Shown: in pieces, positions 45,766 through 55,668 of the stretch | How the letters are laid out: every line of letters starts with the position of its first letter | Numbering within the stretch: position 1 is the stretch's first letter | NCBI GenBank assembly: GCA_022828125.1 | Contig: JAJEJD010000006.1 | Span: forward strand, 56,344 to 120,343 | DNA from: a bacterium | GTDB lineage: Bacteria; UBA8248 | DNA length: 64,000 nt | Reading direction: 5' to 3' | Position numbers and translations under genes: made by a program | Notes under the pieces: model-generated | What the model was told of the DNA's origin: nothing | Database searches by the model: none | The model's input: the letters and a program-made list of their open reading frames with translations, nothing else

Positions 45766-46770
45766 TCAGGCGGGTTTCCCGGGTTCGTTCACCGGATATT
45801 TCGGCTTCTTGCCGCTCATGACGCGGGCGATGTCCTCCCCCGCCCACGCGGCGATGGCTTCGAGACACTCGCCCGTGGAACCCGCCATGTGCGGCGTGAG
45901 GATGAGGTTGGGCGCATCGAAGATGGCGCTTTCGGGATCCGGCGGTTCGCCTTCGAGCACGTCGAGCGCCGCCCCGCCGATCTTGCCGCTCCCCAGTGCA
46001 CGCGCCAGCGCCGCCTCATCCACCAGCGGGCCCCTCGCGGCGTTCACGAGAAACGCGCCCTTTTTCATTTTCGAGATCGCCCGCCTGTCGATCAGGTGAT
46101 GGGTCTCGGGCGTGAGCGGCGCGTGAAGCGATATGAAATCGGCCCGCCCCAGGAGGGTCTCGAATCGCGCGGGTCTTGCGCCGCGCGCCCTGATGTCCTC
46201 GCTCCTGACGCCCGGGTCATGGGCGAGGACCTTCATGCCCATGGCGAGCGCCATTTTCGCAAGCCGGCTCCCGATTTGTCCGACCCCGACGAGCCCCAGC
46301 GTTTTCCCCTTGAGTTCCACGCCCGTGTGGCGCGCCTCGCCCCATACCCGCTCCGCTCCCACCCGGGAGGCCGCCTGTGGGATGCGTCTGGCCAGAGAAA
46401 GGATCAACGCAAGCGTCAGTTCGGCCACGGCGTTCGCGTTGGCCCCCGGCGTGTTGGTGACGAGTACGCCGCGCTCCGTGCAGGCCGCCACGTCGACCTG
46501 GTCCACGCCCGCGCCGTGCACGGCCACAACGCGCAGGTCCGGCAGCAGATCAAGCAAAGAGGCGGTGATGTAACCCGGACGCAGCAGAATCCCTTCCGCG
46601 CCTCGCAGCTTCCCGGCGAAGGCGTTTTCTTCCGCTTTGTCGAGGGGTCTGAAGGGCAGCGCCACGGCGCGAACGGGCGCAACGCCCGCCATCGCCCTTT
46701 TTACGGGCGCCATGGCGACCGGCAAATCGGGTGTGGCGGTGACGGCTGCCCAGCGTTTTTTCGAAGGCAT
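45766..46770 (-). CDS. D-2-hydroxyacid dehydrogenase (phosphoglycerate dehydrogenase-like)
   Basis: The protein has 334 residues. The NAD-binding domain shows GLVGVGQIGSRLAKMAL; catalytic residues are Arg in NAARGPLVDE, Glu in LDVLEGEPP, and His in TPHMAGST. No ACT domain follows, so this is not a full serine-pathway SerA; it is more like a glyoxylate/hydroxypyruvate or other 2-hydroxyacid dehydrogenase. It lies 7 bases after hyuB, so it is co-transcribed with the hydantoinase-type genes and may act on a product of their substrate. Confidence 0.93.
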   Translation of the reverse strand: MPSKKRWAAVTATPDLPVAMAPVKRAMAGVAPVRAVALPFRPLDKAEENAFAGKLRGAEGILLRPGYITASLLDLLPDLRVVAVHGAGVDQVDVAACTERGVLVTNTPGANANAVAELTLALILSLARRIPQAASRVGAERVWGEARHTGVELKGKTLGLVGVGQIGSRLAKMALAMGMKVLAHDPGVRSEDIRARGARPARFETLLGRADFISLHAPLTPETHHLIDRRAISKMKKGAFLVNAARGPLVDEAALARALGSGKIGGAALDVLEGEPPDPESAIFDAPNLILTPHMAGSTGECLEAIAAWAGEDIARVMSGKKPKYPVNEPGKPA

Positions 46771-46777
46771 TGGAAAA

Positions 46778-48439
46778 CTACATGTCGACGGCGGTGAAAT
46801 CGCCGTCGTAGTTGTATTCGGCTCTGGCTTTTTGTACGGAGAGCAGCCCTTCCTGCAGGTCGCGTTCGATGGAGTAGAAGGAGCGGTCCTTCGGGTCGCC
46901 GTAGCCGCCCCCGCTCGGCACTTCGAGCACGAGCCTGTCGCTTTGGTTCATCACCCACTGGCGCTTGGGGTTGATGGGGCGGCCGTTCAGGGTCACCTTG
47001 CCGACGCGCCCGTTTTTTCCGCCGAACAGCCCGTAGGCGGGATGCCGTGTGCGCTCGCTCATGAAGGTGAGGAGAATCGGTCCGTCGGAGAGCGATTTCA
47101 CGATGACCTGCTGGCCGTTGCCACCGGCGTACTTGCCCGAGCCGCCGCTGTCCCTGATGGACGCCTTTCGCTCCACCAGCAGGGGCACGAGGTGCTCCAG
47201 GATTTCGATGGGCGTGTTCGACGTGTTCGAGGGGAAGTCGAGACATACGCGCCCATCGTGCCTGTCAGTCGCGCCCTGTCCTCCGTGGAGGAAGAAATTG
47301 CCGGCGAAGCGCCTGCTCTCCTTCGTGATGCCCGCCGCGTTGATGGCCCACGTGGGGCTGCCGCTGGCCGCCTGCACGAGATTGGGAACCGCCTTGCACA
47401 GCGCGCCGAAAATGGCCGAGGGGATAAAGTGCCCCACCATGGAGCGGCCGTTCACGGGGGCCGGATAACGCGGATTCAGGATGCTGCCCTCGGGTGCCGA
47501 TACCGTCACGGGCCGGAAGTTGCCCTCGTTGTTGGGAATCTGCGGACAGAACAGGCACTTGAGCGAATAGGCGGAATAGGAATAGACATAACTCAAAACG
47601 GCGTTCAGTCCGCGGTCGACCTGAGGGGATGACCCCGTATAGTCCACCAGAATGCTGCTGCCGCGGACCTTGACCTCCACGCGGATGACGAGCGGCTCGT
47701 CGTATCCGTCGGTGGATACCTGGAAGCGGTATTCCCCGTCCTCCACTTTTTTGATGGCCTCGCGCATGGCGTTTTCGGAACGCTGGAAGATCGTGGTGGC
47801 CGGCGCCTCGAGGTCGGCGAGTTTGTATTCTTCGAGCATCTCGCCGATGCGCCGGGCGGCGAGCCTCCCGGCGGACATGTGGGAGATCATGTCTCCCTCC
47901 ACCTGGTTCGGCACGCGCACGTTCTTTCTGATGATTCTCAGGATATCCTCGTTGATCTTGCCCGCCGACATGTACTTGGAGGGCGGGAGCTGGAGGCCTT
48001 CCTCGTAAATCTCGCGCACCTCGGGGGAGCGCAGTTTCCCCCCCATGTCCGTCACCTGGGTGGTGATGCCGATGAGAGCGACCAGCTTCGATTTGTGGAA
48101 CACCGGCGTGAGCGAAGTGAGATCCTGGAGGTGGCCGGTTCCCATCCACGGGTCGTTCGTGAGTATGAGATCGCCGGGTTCAAGCGTGTCCTGCGGGAAG
48201 ATCTGAAGAAGTTTCTTGGCCGTAATCGGCAATGCGCCCACGAAGCTGGGCATGGTGGATCTGGCCTGGGCAATGGACTGTCCATTGGGGTTCAATATGA
48301 TGACGGAGAAATTTCTCGATTCGCGTATCGTGGTCGAAAAAGCGGTGCGGACGATCTCGGTGGCCGCTTCCTCGGCGATGGCGATGAAGCGGTTCCAGAG
48401 GACTTCCAGGGTAATGGAATCGATACCCTTGCGGGCCAT
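46778..48439 (-). CDS. hyuB: Hydantoinase B/oxoprolinase family protein
   Basis: The protein has 553 residues. It begins with ITLEVLWNRFIAIAEEA and continues with RESRNFSVIILNPNG and LILTNDPWMGTGHLQD, all typical of HyuB. The metal-binding area and the C-terminal SGGGYGDPKDR are present. It forms an ATP-dependent amidohydrolase with HyuA, acting on 5-oxoproline, hydantoins or, in related enzymes, acetone or acetophenone carboxylation; the substrate is not readable. Start ATG behind AGGAGAG. It follows hyuA by 13 bases. Confidence 0.95.
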   Translation of the reverse strand: MARKGIDSITLEVLWNRFIAIAEEAATEIVRTAFSTTIRESRNFSVIILNPNGQSIAQARSTMPSFVGALPITAKKLLQIFPQDTLEPGDLILTNDPWMGTGHLQDLTSLTPVFHKSKLVALIGITTQVTDMGGKLRSPEVREIYEEGLQLPPSKYMSAGKINEDILRIIRKNVRVPNQVEGDMISHMSAGRLAARRIGEMLEEYKLADLEAPATTIFQRSENAMREAIKKVEDGEYRFQVSTDGYDEPLVIRVEVKVRGSSILVDYTGSSPQVDRGLNAVLSYVYSYSAYSLKCLFCPQIPNNEGNFRPVTVSAPEGSILNPRYPAPVNGRSMVGHFIPSAIFGALCKAVPNLVQAASGSPTWAINAAGITKESRRFAGNFFLHGGQGATDRHDGRVCLDFPSNTSNTPIEILEHLVPLLVERKASIRDSGGSGKYAGGNGQQVIVKSLSDGPILLTFMSERTRHPAYGLFGGKNGRVGKVTLNGRPINPKRQWVMNQSDRLVLEVPSGGGYGDPKDRSFYSIERDLQEGLLSVQKARAEYNYDGDFTAVDM

Positions 48440-48452
48440 ATTTGAATCTCTC

Positions 48453-50552
48453 CTAGAGTTCGATGATCAGGTTCTGGAATTTATCGACCTGGAAGTTCGA
48501 GCGCGGCCCGATGACGGTCGTCGTCATTTTCTCTTCCACCAACGCCGGCCCCTTGATCTTCTGTCCCGGTTTCAACAGATAGCGGTCGAAGATATTTACT
48601 TTCCGGAATCCCTTGTTTTCCGGCATGTAGATGCGCCGGTTGCCCTTCAGGGCGTTTTTCACTTCTGTTTCGGGTAGATTCGAGAAATCAAAATTCACGT
48701 TGGGTTCCGGCCCCATACCGAAGATTCGCCAGCCGAACACTTGCAGCGGCACTTCGTCGATAGCGCGTCCATGAGCCGAGGCGTAGTGTTCGCGATAGGT
48801 TTCGCTGATTTCTCCAAAATGGTTTCGCGTCAGTTTTCCGCTCGGTATGGGAATGGTCAGCGGGAAACCCTGCCCCTCGAAGCTGATGTCCGCCATACGT
48901 TGAATGCGGATTTCGCGTTCCCTCACACCGGCGTCGGTGAGGACCTGGCGAAGCCGCTTTTCTCGTCGGTTGAACGTGTCGTTCAGTTTGGTGAGGTTCA
49001 CGTCTTCGAGCGGTATCACCTGGCTGTCCACGGTATCCACCTTGAAGGGGACGGTATGAAGTCCCAGGCTGGAAGCCAATCCTGCGCCCGGCGGGCAGAC
49101 GATGCGCTTGAGCCCTACCTTGCGCGCAAGCCGGAAGGCGTGAACGGGTCCCGCGCCGCCGGTAGCCATGAGGGTGAAGTTGCGGGGGTCTTTTCCGCGC
49201 TCCGAGAGCTTGATTCGCGCAGCGGCGGCCATTGTTTCATTCACAAGTTCATGAATGCCCCAGGCCGCCTGGATCTCTTCGATCTTCATCGGCTCGGCGA
49301 TTTTGGTGCGAATGGCTTCGGATGCCGCCTCGGGGAAAACCGGCATCTCGCCACCCAGGAAATAATCGGGATTGATGTAACCGAGAAGCAGGTTGGCGTC
49401 GGTCACCGTGGGTTCCTCTCCGCCCAGGCCGTAGCAGGCGGGTCCGGGGGATGCTCCCTGGCTCTCGGGGCCGACCTTGAGCAGCCCCAGATCGTCGATT
49501 CGCGCGATGCTGCCTCCTCCGGCGCCGACTTCGATGAGATCGATGCACGGCACCTGGATGGGCATTCCACTGCCCTTGGTGAAGCGCTTGACACGCGCGA
49601 TCTCGAACTGGACGGACAGGTGGGGTTCGCCGTCTTCGATGATGCAGGATTTGGCGGTGGTGCCGCCCATGTCGAAGGCGATGAGATTCTCGAATCCGCC
49701 GAGTTTCCCGAAATAGGCCGAGGAGAGCGCTCCCGCCGCAGGTCCCGATTCGAACATGCGTATGGGGCTGCGTCCGGCGGATTGCGCCGTGGCGATGCCG
49801 CCGTTCGACAACATGATGTAGAGCGAGACGTTTTCGAGGTTGACTTCCAGATCTTCGAGATATTTCGAGACGATGGGCTGTATGTAGGCGTTGGCTACCG
49901 TGGTGGAAGTCCTTTCGTATTCCCTGATCTCCGGGCAAACCTGTGAAGAGAGGCTGAAGCTCACGTCAGGAAACGATTGCGCTATCGCCTCGCCGACTTC
50001 GGTTTCATGGGCCGAGTTGGCGTAGGAGTGCAAGAGGCAAACCGCTATGGATTTCGCCCCTTTTTCCACGAGTTCCTGAATCGTTACCTTCACCTCCTGG
50101 GTGCTGAGGGGCTGGAGGATCTCCCCGGTAGCGGAAATCCGCTCGGTCAACTCGCGGCGAAAAGGCCCGGAGACCAGAGGTTCCGGGAATTCAGGCACGA
50201 GGTCGTAGATGTCATATCTGGATTCACGGCCCATCAGCAGGATGTCGGCGAATCCCTTCGTTGCGAGAAGACCGGTGGCTGCTCCTTTTTTCTCGATGAT
50301 CGCGTTGGTGGCGAGGGTGGTCGCATGAATCGCCTGGCCGAGATCGCGGAACCGCAGGCTTTCCTCGTCGAGCAGCGTTCGAAGACCCGCAAGCGCACCG
50401 ATGGAAGGATCGTTGGGCGTCGTGAGATACTTGCCCACAGCGGTTTTTCCGTTCGATGGATTGTAAATCGCGATGTCGGTAAACGTGCCACCGATGTCGA
50501 TCGCGGCTACAATTCTTCTTCTTGTCGTGGAAGACGATGCGGATTTGGCCAT
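48453..50552 (-). CDS. hyuA: Hydantoinase A/oxoprolinase family protein
   Basis: The protein has 699 residues. The N-terminal acetate-kinase-like ATP site is AIDIGGTFTDIAIY; HATTLATNAIIEKKG and FDMGGTTAKSCII follow, with ATGGAGPVHAF in the C-terminal half. These are the standard HyuA marks for ATP-dependent substrate activation. It leads the unit hyuA-hyuB-dehydrogenase. The ATG has little Shine-Dalgarno support. Confidence 0.95.
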   Translation of the reverse strand: MAKSASSSTTRRRIVAAIDIGGTFTDIAIYNPSNGKTAVGKYLTTPNDPSIGALAGLRTLLDEESLRFRDLGQAIHATTLATNAIIEKKGAATGLLATKGFADILLMGRESRYDIYDLVPEFPEPLVSGPFRRELTERISATGEILQPLSTQEVKVTIQELVEKGAKSIAVCLLHSYANSAHETEVGEAIAQSFPDVSFSLSSQVCPEIREYERTSTTVANAYIQPIVSKYLEDLEVNLENVSLYIMLSNGGIATAQSAGRSPIRMFESGPAAGALSSAYFGKLGGFENLIAFDMGGTTAKSCIIEDGEPHLSVQFEIARVKRFTKGSGMPIQVPCIDLIEVGAGGGSIARIDDLGLLKVGPESQGASPGPACYGLGGEEPTVTDANLLLGYINPDYFLGGEMPVFPEAASEAIRTKIAEPMKIEEIQAAWGIHELVNETMAAAARIKLSERGKDPRNFTLMATGGAGPVHAFRLARKVGLKRIVCPPGAGLASSLGLHTVPFKVDTVDSQVIPLEDVNLTKLNDTFNRREKRLRQVLTDAGVREREIRIQRMADISFEGQGFPLTIPIPSGKLTRNHFGEISETYREHYASAHGRAIDEVPLQVFGWRIFGMGPEPNVNFDFSNLPETEVKNALKGNRRIYMPENKGFRKVNIFDRYLLKPGQKIKGPALVEEKMTTTVIGPRSNFQVDKFQNLIIEL

Positions 50553-50947
50553 TTCTAAGTTATGGGGAAGCCTCTTGAGTGGAGATCAAAAGATTTGCGG
50601 CACCATGTAATTAAGGGTAATTCTGCGCAACTCAAATTCTATAAACCAGACATAAGTATATGAAAACAGGCGCTTTGTCAATTATCGGCAGGGGCAATTC
50701 CAGCTAAAATATTGAAATTTAATGAATTACCTGGTTTTGCGAAAGAAGGGGTAATAATATAAATTATGAAACATAATGGGCTGTTAAGATTAACTCATTG
50801 ATATATTTATCGTTATTGAATGATAAGCTCTCGTTTCGCCTTGCTCGGCCGAATCTTGAGAGGTGAGAAGCGTTGCATCACCGGGTAAATCATTGTTGTT
50901 TGCATGTATAAGCCGGATATCCGGACGGCTGGGGGACGTGTTTTCGC
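50553..50947. other. AT-rich divergent promoter region
   Basis: This 395-base gap separates hyuA from the nucleoside hydrolase gene and is distinctly AT-rich between 50580 and 50830. It must hold both promoters. A TATAAA at 50757-50762 with TTTTGC 17 bases upstream is one rightward candidate, but it is far from the gene. No gene or repeat is seen. Confidence 0.5.
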
Positions 50948-51982
50948 ATGAGAGTGAGGTCAGGTGTGATGGCAGATAACAAAAGGGAATCTCACGGCCG
51001 CTACGCGCTGGTGGATTGCGATCCGGGCGTGGATGACGCGCTGGCTCTGGCGATGGGTTTCGCATCGCCTTTTTTCCGGTATGACGCCGTGACGACCGTG
51101 CACGGCAACGTTTCCGCGCGTCTGGCCTACCGGAACGCGAGGAGGCTCGTCCCGTTCCTGCGCGATCATCTCGAACCTCACCGCCCGGAAGTTCCCGTTT
51201 ATCCGGGCGCGGCCCTGGCCCTGGACGGGAGCCGCCTGAACCGGAGCGAATCACGAATGATTCACGGGGCCGAGGGCATGGGAGCGATGTTCGACGACAA
51301 AAAGCGCTTGCGCCGCCTGGGCGGGGGGAGTTCGAAACCGGCCTGGGAGGTAATCGTCGAGGAGGCCGCAAGGCGGGGTTCGGCGTTGACCATCATCACG
51401 CTGGGGCCGCTCACGAATCTGGCCCTGGCGCTCCGGCGCGCACCCGGGGTCTTCTCCCGCGTGAAGCGGATTGTGGTCATGGGAGGAGCCGCCCGAATGC
51501 CCGGGAACGTAACGCCTGCGGCCGAGTTCAACATCTATTGCGACCCCCTGGCGGCGAAGGAGGTGTTCTCATCCGGTCTGCCCGTCACCATGGTGGGTCT
51601 GGACGTGACGAGGCGCGCGCTCATGAGCGTCGATCAATTGAGGGGCGGCGGGTCGTTCCGCGCTGCGCTGAGAGACCTCATCAAAGTCTACGCGCGGTTC
51701 TCCCGGAAACGGCGGGGCGCCGACGACATCACCCTGCACGATCCGCTGGCGCTGGCCGTCGCGATGAGGCCGGATTTGGTGGAGACCACCCCCTGCCGCG
51801 TGGACGTGGACGCGAGCCGGGGCATTGCGCGCGGAATGACGGTGGTGGATCTGCGCGAATACAGGGGCGCGCGGGTCAAGAACCCGGTCGACGTGGCCCT
51901 GGACCTGGACGTGGAGGGTTTTCTGGCGTTTTTCATCTCGCATCTGCGCAAATATCGTGGATGGGACAACGATGAAAAATAA
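50948..51982 (+). CDS. Inosine-uridine preferring nucleoside hydrolase
   Basis: The protein has 344 residues. The Ca2+-binding Asp cluster is DCDPGVDDALAL near residue 24; later marks are TLGPLTNLALAL, a GGAARMPGN loop, EFNIYCDP and the C-terminal catalytic region ITLHDPLALA. It hydrolyses ribonucleosides to base and ribose. The ATG at 50948 is used; ATG 50969 is an alternative. It overlaps the ribokinase-like gene, suggesting coupled nucleoside and ribose salvage. Confidence 0.93.
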   Translation: MRVRSGVMADNKRESHGRYALVDCDPGVDDALALAMGFASPFFRYDAVTTVHGNVSARLAYRNARRLVPFLRDHLEPHRPEVPVYPGAALALDGSRLNRSESRMIHGAEGMGAMFDDKKRLRRLGGGSSKPAWEVIVEEAARRGSALTIITLGPLTNLALALRRAPGVFSRVKRIVVMGGAARMPGNVTPAAEFNIYCDPLAAKEVFSSGLPVTMVGLDVTRRALMSVDQLRGGGSFRAALRDLIKVYARFSRKRRGADDITLHDPLALAVAMRPDLVETTPCRVDVDASRGIARGMTVVDLREYRGARVKNPVDVALDLDVEGFLAFFISHLRKYRGWDNDEK

Positions 51983-52934
51983 AAAGAGCGCCGTTTTGGT
52001 GCTGGGGAGTTCGAACATCGACATCGTCGTTCGCGTGGACAGGCTCCCCTCCGCCGGCGAGACCGTCATGGGGGATGAGCGGCGTGAGTTCTGGGGAGGT
52101 AAAGGGGCGAATCAGGCCCTGGCGGCCGTCCGCGCCGGCGCCGAGGTTCGTTTCGTCACCATGCTGGGAAACGACGCGGGCGGAGACGCTTATGGCCGCT
52201 ACCTGGCGGAGAGCGGAATATCGCCCGATGGAATACTGCGTTGCAAGGCGAGCACGGGAGCCGCGCTGATCGTGGTGGACGGGAAAGGCGAGAACCAAAT
52301 CGCCGTGGCCCCCGGTTCAAACACGCTTCTCACGCCCGGGCGAATGAGAAGAAGGCAAGGGCTTCTCGATTACGGCGACGTCGTTCTGGCGCAGCTCGAG
52401 GTTCCGGTCGCGTCGGTCATGGCCGCATTCGACAGAGGAAGAAGGCGCGGCGCCTGCAACGTCCTGAACCCGGCTCCGGCGTCGGGGGCATTGCCCGATG
52501 AACTGCTCCGCCTGACCGACGTACTCGCACCCAACGAAACCGAGGCAGTGCATCTGGCCGGACTCGGGGAAATACCCGAAACCGATGCGGAGTTCTTGCG
52601 CGCGGCGCGCGCTTTGCGGGATTTGGGGCCTTCGCAGGTAGTCATTACCGCGGGCGAAAAAGGGGCATTTCTCCTGGATGAGGAAGGAGCCTCCTGGATG
52701 AGGCCTCCTCCTAAGGTCGATGTGGTGGATACGACAGGCGCGGGCGATGCGTTTTGCGGCGCGCTGGCGGTGAAACTGGCCGAGGGTGCGGCGTTTGGAG
52801 AAGCGGCGCGCTTCGCCGTCGGCGCCGGATCGTGTTCGGTGACGAGGCGCGGTGCGCAGGGCGGGTTGCCTTCGCGTCGAAGTATTCTGAAAAATCAGCG
52901 CCAAGTGCGCCAAAAACAAATTCGGGTTGGTTGA
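51972..52934 (+). CDS. rbsK: Ribokinase-like PfkB family sugar kinase
   Basis: The start at ATG 51972 lies inside the end of the nucleoside hydrolase gene; the protein has 320 residues. PfkB signature one is FWGGKGANQALAAVRAGAEV; signature two is DTTGAGDAFCGALAV with the catalytic Asp. LGSSNIDIVVRVDRLP at the N-terminus is typical of ribokinases. It would phosphorylate the ribose freed by the upstream hydrolase. A TTGACT overlapping its end may start the hflKC transcript. Confidence 0.92.
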   Translation: MKNKKSAVLVLGSSNIDIVVRVDRLPSAGETVMGDERREFWGGKGANQALAAVRAGAEVRFVTMLGNDAGGDAYGRYLAESGISPDGILRCKASTGAALIVVDGKGENQIAVAPGSNTLLTPGRMRRRQGLLDYGDVVLAQLEVPVASVMAAFDRGRRRGACNVLNPAPASGALPDELLRLTDVLAPNETEAVHLAGLGEIPETDAEFLRAARALRDLGPSQVVITAGEKGAFLLDEEGASWMRPPPKVDVVDTTGAGDAFCGALAVKLAEGAAFGEAARFAVGAGSCSVTRRGAQGGLPSRRSILKNQRQVRQKQIRVG

Positions 52935-53040
52935 CTTAGAACCATAACGCGCATAGGGTGAGTCGGATGGGCGCTTGATGAGGCGATATTTCGCGCCCTG
53001 TCTGAACAAAAATCTTACGTCGCCGATAGGAGAGACGCTC

Positions 53041-54087
53041 ATGCCGATGGATTGGGATGAGTTCAAATCGAGAAGACAAGGGGGTGGTAGTGGCGGTGGC
53101 GGCGGTGGCGGCATACCGCCGCAGATCAAGATTCCGCAGTTCCGCTTGCCGAATTTCAAGCTTCCCTCCGCCGCCATTTTCGTGGTGGTGGCCCTGATCT
53201 GGCTGGCATCGGGCATTTTCAGCGTGGGGCCGGACGAGCAGGGGATCGTTCTTCGGTTCGGGCGCATCGAACGAGTTGTGTCCTCGGGCTTGAACTACCA
53301 TATGCCGTTCCCGATAGAGACCGCCTACACGCCGAAGGTGACGGAAGTGAAGCGCGTGGAGATCGGCTTCCGCACCATTGATCCGGGTCCTCCCGCCAGA
53401 TATTCGGACAAGCCCCACGAGTCGAGAATGCTGACCGGGGACGAGAACATGGTGGATGTGGACATGATCGTCCAGTATCTCATCGTGGAGGCGGACAAGT
53501 ATCTCTTCAAGGTGCGCAATCCCAGGGAGACGGTGGTGCACGCGGCAGAGGCCGCCATCCGGCAGGTGGTGGGCAGCAAGCCCATCGACGAGGCGCTCAC
53601 CACCGGAAAGGGCGCTATTCAGCAGGAGACGCTCGTGGAGCTTCAGAAAATACTGGATCGCTACGAAACCGGATTGCGCGTGGTGGCGGTGCAGCTTCAG
53701 GACGTGACGCCGCCCAAAGAAGTCATCGACGCCTTCAAGGACGTGGCCAGCGCCCGCGAGGACAGGAACCGCCTCGTGAACGAGGCGCAGGGTTACCAGA
53801 ACCAGGTGATACCGGAGACGCGGGGCAAGGTGGCCGCCATCATCAGGAAATCGGAAGCCTACCGCGAGACCAAAATCCGCCACGCGCGAGGCGATGCGAA
53901 TCGCTTCCTGGCGACGCTCAAGGAATACAAAAAAGCGCCGGCCATTACGCGCGAGCGGCTCTACTTAGAGATGATGAAAGAGGTGATGCCGACGGTGGAC
54001 AAGGTGATTCTCGATCAGGGTAAATCCGGCGTGCTGCCTATCCTCCCGCTTCGGGGCAATGGAATCGAAGGAGTGACGAAACGATGA
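53041..54087 (+). CDS. hflK: HflK, FtsH-associated SPFH membrane protein
   Basis: I choose ATG 53041 (MPMDWDEFKSR) behind GGAGAG; the frame is open 66 bases upstream. It has 348 residues. A Gly-rich stretch (GGGSGGGGGGG) precedes one helix (about 45-65), then the SPFH domain with GIVLRFGRIE, the DVDMIVQYLI segment, and a long charged helix. HflK and HflC form a cage around the FtsH protease in the inner membrane. It overlaps hflC by 4 bases. Confidence 0.95.
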   Translation: MPMDWDEFKSRRQGGGSGGGGGGGIPPQIKIPQFRLPNFKLPSAAIFVVVALIWLASGIFSVGPDEQGIVLRFGRIERVVSSGLNYHMPFPIETAYTPKVTEVKRVEIGFRTIDPGPPARYSDKPHESRMLTGDENMVDVDMIVQYLIVEADKYLFKVRNPRETVVHAAEAAIRQVVGSKPIDEALTTGKGAIQQETLVELQKILDRYETGLRVVAVQLQDVTPPKEVIDAFKDVASAREDRNRLVNEAQGYQNQVIPETRGKVAAIIRKSEAYRETKIRHARGDANRFLATLKEYKKAPAITRERLYLEMMKEVMPTVDKVILDQGKSGVLPILPLRGNGIEGVTKR

Positions 54088-54995
54088 GCGCCGAAGAATC
54101 CGGAGCCAGAAAATTGCCGAAAAAGACGATCGCCTTGTTCGTTTTGATCCTCATCATCGTCTTCGGCGTCAATTCGCTTTTGTTCACGATTCGTGAGGAC
54201 AGGCAGGTGGTCGTCACCCGGTTCGGTAAACCCGTCCGCGTCTTGCGCGACGCGGGTCTCCACTACCGGCTGCCGTTCGTGGAACAGCTCACGTTCTTCG
54301 ACCGCCGCCTGCTCGAATACGACTCCAACCCGACGGAGATCATCACGCAGGACAAGAAATCCCTGGTGGTGGATAACTTCTCGCGCTGGCGCATCGTCGA
54401 TCCGCTGCAATTTCTGCGCACCGTGCGCAACGAAACGGGGGCGCAGGCCCGCCTCGACGACATCATCTACAGTGAACTGCGCCTGGAGCTCGGCCGTAAG
54501 GATTTGATCGACATCGTGGCGAAAGAACGCGCGCAGTTGATGGCCAAGGTCACGAAAGAAAGCGACAAGAAAGCGCGCGCCTACGGCATTCAGATTGTGG
54601 ACGTGCGCTTGAAGCGCGCCGATTTGCCCGCCGAGAACCTGAAGGCCATCTACGGACGCATGCGGGCCGAGCGGCAGAGAATCGCCCGCCAGTACCGCTC
54701 GGAGGGAAAAGAGCAGGCCGAAAAGATACGGGCAGAAACCAACCGCGAGCGCGACGTGCTCCTCGCGGAGGCCTACGAGAAAGAGCAGACCATCAAGGGT
54801 GAGGGCGACGCCAAGAGCATCGACATCAACGCCCAGGCGTTCGGACAGGACGAGGAATTCTACGCTTTCCTGAAGAGCCTCGAAGTGTATGAGGGCTCGC
54901 TCAAGGACAAGACGACCCTCGTGCTGCCCGCGAGCAGTGATTTCCTGCGCTTCCTGCAAGGCTCCGTAAACAAAGACGTGAAGAAATCCGAGTAA
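54084..54995 (+). CDS. hflC: HflC, FtsH-associated SPFH membrane protein
   Basis: The protein has 303 residues with one N-terminal helix (about 17-36), the SPFH domain (VVVTRFGKPV, GLHYRLPF, SLVVDNFSRW) and the coiled-coil arm with the HflC mark RQRIARQYRSEGKEQAEKI. It partners HflK. The transcript ends at a terminator just downstream. Confidence 0.96.
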   Translation: MSAEESGARKLPKKTIALFVLILIIVFGVNSLLFTIREDRQVVVTRFGKPVRVLRDAGLHYRLPFVEQLTFFDRRLLEYDSNPTEIITQDKKSLVVDNFSRWRIVDPLQFLRTVRNETGAQARLDDIIYSELRLELGRKDLIDIVAKERAQLMAKVTKESDKKARAYGIQIVDVRLKRADLPAENLKAIYGRMRAERQRIARQYRSEGKEQAEKIRAETNRERDVLLAEAYEKEQTIKGEGDAKSIDINAQAFGQDEEFYAFLKSLEVYEGSLKDKTTLVLPASSDFLRFLQGSVNKDVKKSE

Positions 54996-55015
54996 TTACG
55001 CTTCCGAACAAGAAT

Positions 55016-55048
55016 GCCCCCCTCACGGCGAGGGGGGCTTATTTGTTG
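55016..55048 (+). terminator. Rho-independent terminator after hflC
   Basis: A perfect 9-bp stem GCCCCCCTC/GAGGGGGGC (55016-55024 with 55030-55038) with a 5-base loop is followed by TTATTTGTT, 21 bases after the hflC stop. Confidence 0.85.
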
Positions 55049-55668
55049 TGAACGGCGCATGCAAGCGTCCGGCGCAGGGTCTTGTATCTCGGCTTTTCAT
55101 ATTTATGGGGCCCCGTGGGGGCCCCTGGGTAGGATAGGGGCATCCTCTGGAAGGAAAGGGCAGGCGATGCCCGGAGGGATCACTCTTCCGCCAATCATCA
55201 CGCAAAACGTCGACGACTTGCCTGCAAAAATTACTTTTCCAGCGAAGATGATGGGCGGACGCGCCTACCTGAACTCGTGCTGAAGTGACTTTGATCTGCT
55301 ACCCTTCTCCGGCAATATAAGCTGAATCCTTGCACCTGTCAAGAAATTTGATACAAAATATAGTATATTTTCGTATTACTGCACAATATATTGGGTCAAA
55401 AGGCAATTTTACCCACAGGTTATCCATATGGGGATAACCGGATTAGCGCAAATAAAGCAGTCGGTTACGAGGATTCTATATATAGTGTGGCGGTGAGTTG
55501 TGGATACAATATCTTGGGATTGAGAGCAAGTGCCGTTTGGGGGTTTTTCTTTGATTCGTTTTGCCCGGCCAGGCGGCAAATCGGGGGCAGGGAGCATCGG
55601 GCGCGAGCCCGAACCACTCCAGCACCCCGGACGTTTTTTCTTGCCGGTCGCCCTGCGGAAACTTCCCG
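55049..55668. other. Gene-poor gap with AT-rich tract and DnaA-box-like sites
   Basis: 55105-55135 holds GGGGCCCC palindromes. A 38-codon frame at 55167-55283 (MPGGITLPPIITQNVDD start) has a weak AAGGAAAGG site and no recognised motif, so I do not call it a gene. 55340-55405 is strongly AT-rich. It is followed by TTATCCATA (55420-55428), TGGGGATAA (55429-55437) and TGTGGATAC (55499-55507), each one mismatch from the DnaA box TTATCCACA or its complement. An exact inverted repeat GGTTATCC/GGATAACC (55418-55425 with 55432-55439) contains the first two. Confidence 0.5.

Noticed and set aside
55167..55283. A 38-codon frame starting MPGGITLPPIITQ
   Set aside because: Weak ribosome site, no recognised motif and an abrupt end in an AT-rich gap; it may be a gene remnant, but nothing supports it as functional.
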